Of a stretch of 64,000 bases of DNA, positions 59,498-64,000 are shown one piece after another. The notes beneath the pieces are model-generated. The model made no database searches. It saw only the letters and a program-made list of their open reading frames with translations, and was not told the origin of the DNA. How positions within the stretch are numbered: position 1 is the first letter of the stretch; each line of letters starts with the position of its first letter. Both the position numbers and the translations under genes were made by a program. The stretch is from Alistipes sp. Zagget8. GTDB taxonomy: Bacteria > Bacteroidota > Bacteroidia > Bacteroidales > Rikenellaceae. Location of the stretch: positions 271,173-335,172 of the forward strand of contig MSHJ01000015.1 of the NCBI GenBank assembly GCA_001941065.1, written 5' to 3'.

Positions 59498-59528
59498 TCC
59501 CTTGGGACAGAGAATATTTACACAGACT

Positions 59529-60494
59529 ATGACTGAATTATCGAATACAGCGTTGATTCAGGCGATCCATGCTCATACGCCGCAGGACTCGACGCCTGCA
59601 TCGGTGCTGATGGATATACTGAACATCGGCCGCGAGGCCGCATACCGCAGGCTGCGCGGCGAGGTGCGGTTCACTTTCGGAGAGGCCAGCGCACTGAGCG
59701 CACATTTGCGCTTCTCGCTCGACGGCGTCATGGGCTCCTCCGTCGGGGGAAATGCCCTGTTCAGCCTGGCTTTCACCGAATTCCAGCCTCCGCTCGACCT
59801 TTATGACGGGATTCTCGAACAGAACATCCGTTTTTTCCGCGAGATAGCGCCCGACCCCACGACGGTCTTCGCCTCGGCGGTAAACTCCATTCCCGCCGAA
59901 TATTTCCTCAAATACGAGAACCTGACGCGCTTCAAGCTCTTCAAGTCGCTTTATCAGCACGAAATGGGCGATGTGTCGGTGCCGACGTTCGAGGAGCTGC
60001 AGCTGTCCGCTTCGCTGCGCCGCAATGCCCTGGAGTATGTGCAGGCCGTCCAAACGGTGGCCCAGAGCCACGTGATCTTCGACGGAAGCGGCTTCACGCA
60101 TTGGGTCAATGCCATCCGGGCGTTCCGGGCGATGCACCTGATCTCGAATCAGAGCGTGGCCCGGCTGAAGGAGGAGCTGTTCGAACTGGCGGGGGATTTC
60201 GAGAAGATGGCCGCCGAGGGCGAGTACGAAAACGGGAACAAGATCAGTTTATACCTCTCGGAGGTGGATCTCGAGGCCTCGTATGCCTTTATCGCGTCCG
60301 AACGCTACAAAGTGGCCGGAATCGCGCTTTTTTCGCTCAATTCCATGCACACGTTCGACCCGATGATGTACGAGTATGTGAAAAAGTGGGTTCGCAACCA
60401 GCGGCGCTTCGCCTCGCTGATCTCCGGGACCGGGGAGCTGCCGCGTATCCACCATTTCAAACGCCAGCGGGAGATCATCGGTGGGCTGGAGTAG
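59529..60494 (+). CDS. Helix-turn-helix-type regulatory protein, unknown target
   Basis: 321 residues. The N-terminal 60 residues (STPASVLMDILNIGREAAYRRLRGEVRFTFGEASALSAHLRFSLDGVMG) resemble a bacterial helix-turn-helix of the kind found in BetR-like or unclassified Bacteroidales regulators. The remaining 250 residues are helical with aromatic residues (FQPPLDLYDGILEQNIRFFREIA ... MYEYVKKWVRNQRR) and have no named domain I can place. Start ATG 59529 with a good -7 box upstream; an extension to 59448 lies across the promoter. It probably senses something through the C-terminal part. Confidence 0.6.
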   Translation: MTELSNTALIQAIHAHTPQDSTPASVLMDILNIGREAAYRRLRGEVRFTFGEASALSAHLRFSLDGVMGSSVGGNALFSLAFTEFQPPLDLYDGILEQNIRFFREIAPDPTTVFASAVNSIPAEYFLKYENLTRFKLFKSLYQHEMGDVSVPTFEELQLSASLRRNALEYVQAVQTVAQSHVIFDGSGFTHWVNAIRAFRAMHLISNQSVARLKEELFELAGDFEKMAAEGEYENGNKISLYLSEVDLEASYAFIASERYKVAGIALFSLNSMHTFDPMMYEYVKKWVRNQRRFASLISGTGELPRIHHFKRQREIIGGLE

Positions 60495-60512
60495 CGTGCG
60501 GCGATAAAAAAA

Positions 60513-60543
60513 GAACGGGGAGAGTTTCCCAACTCTCCCCGTT
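60513..60543. terminator. Strong hairpin after the HTH gene
   Basis: AACGGGGAGAGTT and AACTCTCCCCGTT form a perfect 13-bp stem with a TCCC loop. The adjoining run is A7 on the plus strand, so it terminates best in the minus direction. Confidence 0.65.
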
Positions 60544-60986
60544 GAAGCTTTCCGGATTGATGAACAATGGTTGCGTCAATATTCGGCAATCCTTTCAACT
60601 TCTGTGGGCGTCACTCCATGCAAATGAATTCTTCATAGCTCCTTTCGAAACTTGATACAAACATACAGCCTTCATGGACTGAAATCAAGGCGCATAACGA
60701 AAATATTAGCTTTTGAAATGTTCTGATTTCGTGTATATTGCAACCGAACGGCGTATTTGTTTCGGGTTTCGTGGATATAGCCTGCTCCCTTTTCGATTAA
60801 CGAAACAGATTTTCTTTTGCGGTTCGCGTTGCGGGACGGGCTTTTCGGCGGAAATGAACCGGAAACGGCCCGTTTGCGACACCCCGCCAGAATCGTGCCA
60901 AGGCAGTGCGGGAGGCGGCGTATCTGTACGCCGTTCCGGCCATGACACAAAAAAAGGATGCTCCGTGCAGGGGCATCCTTTTTGAG
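60544..60986 (+). other. Intergenic region with a copy of the module loop motif
   Basis: No gene is supported. Positions 60608-60640 contain GGGCGTCACTCC and, 9 nt on, GAATTCTTCATAG, the motif found in the hairpin loops of the XRE-module RNAs. A 31-codon frame (60560-60655) spans it but has no support. The rest (60660-60945) shows nothing recognisable until the tRNA terminator. Confidence 0.45.
60949..60985 (-). terminator. tRNA-Gln terminator
   Basis: AAAAAAAGGATGC / GCATCCTTTTT stem; U-rich tail on the minus strand directly after the tRNA. Confidence 0.75.
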
Positions 60987-61057
60987 TTGAGCTACCAGGA
61001 TTCGAACCTGGAATAACAGGACCAGAATCTGTTGTGTTACCATTACACCATAGCTCA
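60987..61057 (-). tRNA. tRNA-Gln (anticodon CTG)
   Basis: 71 nt on the minus strand. Acceptor arm TGAGCTA / TAGCTCA, D-stem GTGT / ACAC, T-stem CCAGG / CCTGG with loop TTCGAAT. The seven-base loop TTCTGGT has U33 and anticodon CTG, reading CAG. The first acceptor pair is U-A, a known trait of tRNA-Gln. The 31-39 pair at the base of the anticodon loop is an A-C mismatch. CCA is not encoded. Confidence 0.9.
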
Positions 61058-61073
61058 GTAGATTTTGGTGATG

Positions 61074-61104
61074 CAAAAGTAGGACTTTATTTTGCAAATG
61101 CAAA
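61074..61104 (-). promoter_or_regulatory. tRNA-Gln promoter
   Basis: Minus-strand TTTG (61101-61104) and TACTTTTG (61074-61081) with a 19-nt spacer, 16 nt upstream of the tRNA. Confidence 0.65.
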
Positions 61105-61126
61105 GAAAATTCCCGAAATTTTTTCG

Positions 61127-61134
61127 TACATTTG
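61127..61134 (+). promoter_or_regulatory. NupG-like transporter -7 box
   Basis: TACATTTG, 60 nt before the ATG of the transporter gene. Confidence 0.5.
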
Positions 61135-61194
61135 CTTTAATCCCGGAAAGGGAAACCGCATTGAAACTTAAAATTTACACTAAATCAGAAAATT

Positions 61195-62436
61195 ATGGGA
61201 ATCAAATTCCGGCTTATCGTCATGAACTTCCTCCAGTATGCGATCTGGGGGGCCTGGCTCATCTCGCTGGGTGCCTATATCGGGGGCCTCGGATTTTCCG
61301 GACTGCAGATCGGCAGTTTCTTCGCGACGATGGGCATCGCCTCGCTGTTCATGCCTGCCGTGATGGGAATCATTGCCGACCGCTGGATACCTGCGCAGAA
61401 ACTGCTGGGTATCTGCCACCTTATTAGCGGCGGGTTCCTGATCGCTGCGGCTTCGCAGACGGAATATGCGCCGCTGTACAGCTGCATGCTGCTGAGCGTG
61501 ATGTTCTACATGCCGACCATCGCGCTGTCGAATTCCGTGGCGTATAACGCCCTCGACCTGGCGAAACTCGATAGTGTCAAGCATTTCCCGCCCATCCGCG
61601 TGTGGGGCACCGTGGGATTTATCGCCGCGATGTGGTTCGTCGACCTGACCCATATCGGAGGTGTGCAGATCAAACTGACGGCCTGGCAGCTATATGTTTC
61701 GGCGGCGCTGTCGTTCGTGCTGGCCGTCTATTCGTTCACGCTGCCCGGGTGTGCGGTCGACCGCAGTGTCCGGAACCAGTCGTGGGTCGATACGCTGGGA
61801 CTGCGTGCCTTCGCGCTTTTCAAGGAGAAACGCATGGCCATCTTCTTCATCTTCTCGATGCTGCTCGGCGCCGCGCTTCAGATTACCAACGCCTTCGGCG
61901 ACAGCTATATTCAGAATTTCGGAACGATGGCCCAGTATGCCGATTCGGCCATCGTGAAACACTCGGTGATCCTGCTCTCGCTGTCGCAGATGTCCGAGAC
62001 GTTCTGCATCCTGCTGATTCCTTTCTTCCTGAGGCGGTTCGGAATCAAGAAGGTGATGCTGATCTCGATGCTGGCCTGGGTGCTGCGCTTTGGATTCTTC
62101 GGCGTGGGCAATCCCGGCTCGGGGGCCGTGTTCCTCGTTCTCTCGATGATCGTCTACGGCGTGGCGTTCGATTTCTTCAACATTTCGGGATCGCTCTTCG
62201 TCGAAAAGGAGACCAGCCGCGAGATACGCTCTTCGGCCCAGGGGGTCTTCATGATTATGACCAACGGCTTCGGCGCTTTCTTCGGCTCGTATGCCGCGGG
62301 CGCCGTGGTGGATGCCTTCCACTGGCCCGATTCGTGGTTCATCTTCGCCGGTTATGCCCTCGTGGTGGCCGTGGTCTTCGCCCTCGTTTTCAAATACAAA
62401 CACAACCCCGCCGAAATGGAAGGGGCCAACCATTAG
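61195..62436 (+). CDS. NupG-type nucleoside:H+ symporter (MFS)
   Basis: 413 residues, about twelve membrane helices. Start MGIKFRLIVMNFLQYAIWGAWLISLGAYI is typical of the NupG/XapB nucleoside symporters of the LacY-like MFS subgroup. The loop between helices 2 and 3 reads MGIIADRWIPAQKLLG, and the second half begins near KEKRMAIFFIFSMLLG. Likely imports purine or pyrimidine nucleosides. The ferredoxin-nitroreductase starts 7 nt after the stop, so the two are co-transcribed. Confidence 0.88.
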   Translation: MGIKFRLIVMNFLQYAIWGAWLISLGAYIGGLGFSGLQIGSFFATMGIASLFMPAVMGIIADRWIPAQKLLGICHLISGGFLIAAASQTEYAPLYSCMLLSVMFYMPTIALSNSVAYNALDLAKLDSVKHFPPIRVWGTVGFIAAMWFVDLTHIGGVQIKLTAWQLYVSAALSFVLAVYSFTLPGCAVDRSVRNQSWVDTLGLRAFALFKEKRMAIFFIFSMLLGAALQITNAFGDSYIQNFGTMAQYADSAIVKHSVILLSLSQMSETFCILLIPFFLRRFGIKKVMLISMLAWVLRFGFFGVGNPGSGAVFLVLSMIVYGVAFDFFNISGSLFVEKETSREIRSSAQGVFMIMTNGFGAFFGSYAAGAVVDAFHWPDSWFIFAGYALVVAVVFALVFKYKHNPAEMEGANH

Positions 62437-62443
62437 GCGGCAG

Positions 62444-63301
62444 ATGGATATTTCGGTTCGGGAGAGCTGCATCCGCTGCGGCCATTGCGTGAAGGTGTGT
62501 CCTTCGCAGATTTTCGAGCAGGAGAAGGCCGGGGCGGCGGTGACGCTGTGCAAGCCGGAAAACTGCATCGGATGCGGGCATTGCGTGGCCGTTTGTCCCA
62601 CGGGGTCGGTCGTGCATGAGATGTTCCCGCCCGAGCGGGTGCATCCGATCGATTACGCCGCGCTGCCGACGCCCGAGCAGGTCGAGCTGCTGCTGGCCGT
62701 GCGGCGGTCGAACCGCGCCCTCCGGAAAAGTCCCGTGCCGCAGGAAATGCTGGACCGCATCGTTGCGGCCGCCGACCGCGCCCCGACGGCCAGCAATGCC
62801 CGGCAGTTGGGCTATACGCTGGTGACCGACCCGGCGATGCTGCGGGGGATTGCCGAGTACACCCTCGGGGTGTTCGGAAAACTGGAAAAACGACTGATGA
62901 ATCCGCTGATCCGGCCGTGGCTGAGCCGCATCGTGCCGGGCGTGTACCGCTATGTCCCGGTTTTCAAACGCCTCCGGCGCGAATATGCCGAGGGCCGCGA
63001 CCGCGTGCTGCGGGGTGCGACGGCGGTGCTGTTCATCCATGCTCCGAAGGCGAACCGCTTCGGGACGGAGGATGCGAACCTGGCCTGCCAGAACGCTTCG
63101 CTGATGGCCGAGGCGCTGGGCGTGAGCCAGATTTACATGGGGTTCGTGCTGACGGCCATCCGGCAGGACAAGGCGGGACAGCTGGCCGCGATGCTGGGGC
63201 TCGAAGGCCGCCGGATCTGCGCGGCGATAGCCTTCGGAATGCCCCAATTCCGCTATCCCAACTACATCGACCGCGAGCCTTCGGAGGTGGTGCGGAAATA
63301 G
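62444..63301 (+). CDS. Ferredoxin-fused nitroreductase
   Basis: 285 residues. The N-terminal 60 residues hold two 4Fe-4S motifs, CIRCGHCVKVCP (9-20) and CIGCGHCVAVCP (about 41-52). From about residue 80 a nitroreductase fold follows (RRSNRALRKSPVPQEMLDRIVAAADRAPTASNARQLGYTLV, then AVLFIHAPKANR and ALGVSQIYMGFVLTAIR). Such fusions in anaerobes pass electrons from ferredoxin clusters to an FMN-bound active site; the substrate is unknown. Start ATG 62444. Last gene of its unit. Confidence 0.88.
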   Translation: MDISVRESCIRCGHCVKVCPSQIFEQEKAGAAVTLCKPENCIGCGHCVAVCPTGSVVHEMFPPERVHPIDYAALPTPEQVELLLAVRRSNRALRKSPVPQEMLDRIVAAADRAPTASNARQLGYTLVTDPAMLRGIAEYTLGVFGKLEKRLMNPLIRPWLSRIVPGVYRYVPVFKRLRREYAEGRDRVLRGATAVLFIHAPKANRFGTEDANLACQNASLMAEALGVSQIYMGFVLTAIRQDKAGQLAAMLGLEGRRICAAIAFGMPQFRYPNYIDREPSEVVRK

Positions 63302-63324
63302 CGTCGTTCGGTAAAAACAGATAC

Positions 63325-63348
63325 CCCCGGTCGTCAGGCCGGGGGTAT
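63325..63348. terminator. Bidirectional terminator
   Basis: ATACCCCCGG and CCGGGGGTAT, 10-bp stem between the nitroreductase and the convergent partial gene. Confidence 0.8.
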
Positions 63349-63364
63349 CTCTGTTTTGCGTCCG

Positions 63365-64000
63365 CTATTGCTGCGCGTAGAACTGAATCGTCGGGCCGCG
63401 GAACGTGAAATCGTCCGAGCCTTTGACGACGATCGCATAGCGGGCCGTCGGAATCGCCGTGAAGGTGAATTCCAGGGTACCGGCGTTCGCTGCGGCGGGC
63501 TTGGTCTCGAGCAGGGTGTAGTTTGTTCCGCCGTCCGTGGTGTAGACCAGCGAGATGTCGGGCGTTTTAGCCGTGCCTGCGATGGAGGTGTTCTGAACCG
63601 TGACTTTTTCCACCTTGTTCATATCGGTATGGGCAATCAGGGCGGAGACATACGTTGTGGCCGCGGTGTAGCCCATCGGGGCGCCGACCGGGGCGTAAGT
63701 GTCGCCCAGGATGCACTCGGCTTTCTTGCCGCTGCTGGTTCCGAGCCATAGCTGGCTGCTGTAGAATTGCCCGAAAGTCAGCGTCCACGATACGCCGTTG
63801 ACGGTCGTCGGTCCCCATGCCTTGTATCCGCTTCCGGTGGCTACCTTGTCGCCCGGATTGAGCGTATAGATGACCGTGGCCTGGCCGATGCTTCCCTGCG
63901 TGACGGTGACCGTCTGCGGTTTGGCGTCGGCATAGGCGAATGTCACCGTGGCGCTGCGTTCCTCGCCCGTGTCGTTGGCGTCGACCGTGTAGCTCACCTG
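63365..64000 (-). CDS. C-terminal part of a BACON-type surface protein (truncated)
   Basis: Runs off the right edge, so only the last 211 or so residues are seen. The first part (SYTVDANDTGEERSATVTFAYADAKPQTVTVTQGS) is a typical BACON domain, the beta-sandwich repeat used by Bacteroidales surface lipoproteins. It is followed by a jelly-roll-like region (GTSSGKKAECILGDTYAPVGAPMGYTAATTYVSALIAHTDMNKVEKVTVQNTS, and TARYAIVVKGSDDFTFRGPTIQFYAQQ). Probably exported and surface exposed; ligand unknown. The true start lies beyond 64000. Confidence 0.75.
   Translation of the reverse strand, partial: QVSYTVDANDTGEERSATVTFAYADAKPQTVTVTQGSIGQATVIYTLNPGDKVATGSGYKAWGPTTVNGVSWTLTFGQFYSSQLWLGTSSGKKAECILGDTYAPVGAPMGYTAATTYVSALIAHTDMNKVEKVTVQNTSIAGTAKTPDISLVYTTDGGTNYTLLETKPAAANAGTLEFTFTAIPTARYAIVVKGSDDFTFRGPTIQFYAQQ

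Overview
The window reads as one contiguous piece of chromosome from a Bacteroidota member, most likely the order Bacteroidales and an Alistipes-like (Rikenellaceae) bacterium. Evidence: roughly 60% G+C by eye; GldH, DUF2723, BACON-type and fimbrillin-like proteins; tandem M3 lipoprotein peptidases; and promoters of the Bacteroidota type (a TTG/TTTG element about 19-21 nt upstream of TAnnTTTG) before many genes. The genus is inference. No plasmid, prophage, transposase, integrase or CRISPR array was seen.

Layout. 1-4.2 kb (+): metK, an HtrA/Do serine protease and the primary sigma factor. 4.2-18.6 kb (-): a membrane protein with ung; a BlaI repressor with a BlaR1-like M56/TonB protein interrupted by one in-frame stop; an operon of PSP1(RicT)-like protein, gldH, trmB and a GNAT; a MATE pump; a TPR histidine kinase; clpC. 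19-21.3 kb: a YfcE-like phosphoesterase divergent from a small protein and a secreted lipoprotein, with a direct-repeat operator candidate between them. 21.5-30 kb: rarA, a hypothetical protein with a long structured leader, aspS, a probable structured ncRNA, tadA, a TPR protein, queG and an acyl-CoA ligase. 30-31.2 kb: two tandem copies of a module made of a tiny XRE regulator and a divergent structured RNA. 31.2-45.3 kb: asnA, a giant DUF2723 membrane protein, a DEAD-box helicase, a VanX-type dipeptidase, cysS, a MATE pump, a cytidylate-kinase-like protein, prfB, a secreted hypothetical protein and a NamZ-like DUF1343 protein. 45.3-46.1 kb: a third XRE/RNA module. 46-64 kb: an acetyltransferase, ferredoxin, serS, a U32 peptidase, a methyltransferase, a small membrane protein coupled to an AraC regulator, a DUF4405 protein, a split chromate transporter, rsmE, two M3 peptidases, an HTH protein, tRNA-Gln(CTG), a NupG-like transporter, a ferredoxin-nitroreductase and the end of a BACON-type surface protein.

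Most genes are housekeeping (translation, tRNA modification, DNA repair, protein quality control, envelope). The unusual material is between genes. (1) Three modules each contain an XRE regulator of about 75-81 residues whose ATG lies only 4-5 nt behind a -7 box, which suggests leaderless mRNA. Each has palindromes in the divergent region and a divergent RNA ending in a long hairpin; arm sequences differ between loci but still pair. In two of them the loop carries the same GCGTCACT...AATTCTTCATAG motif. (2) Two families of intergenic repeats have hairpin arms that vary in a compensated way; one copy of the first lies inside a copy of the second. (3) Two further candidate structured transcripts lie at about 22.86-23.09 kb and 25.39-25.61 kb. 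These are the best candidates for undescribed biology here. All structures were judged by eye, without folding or database searches.
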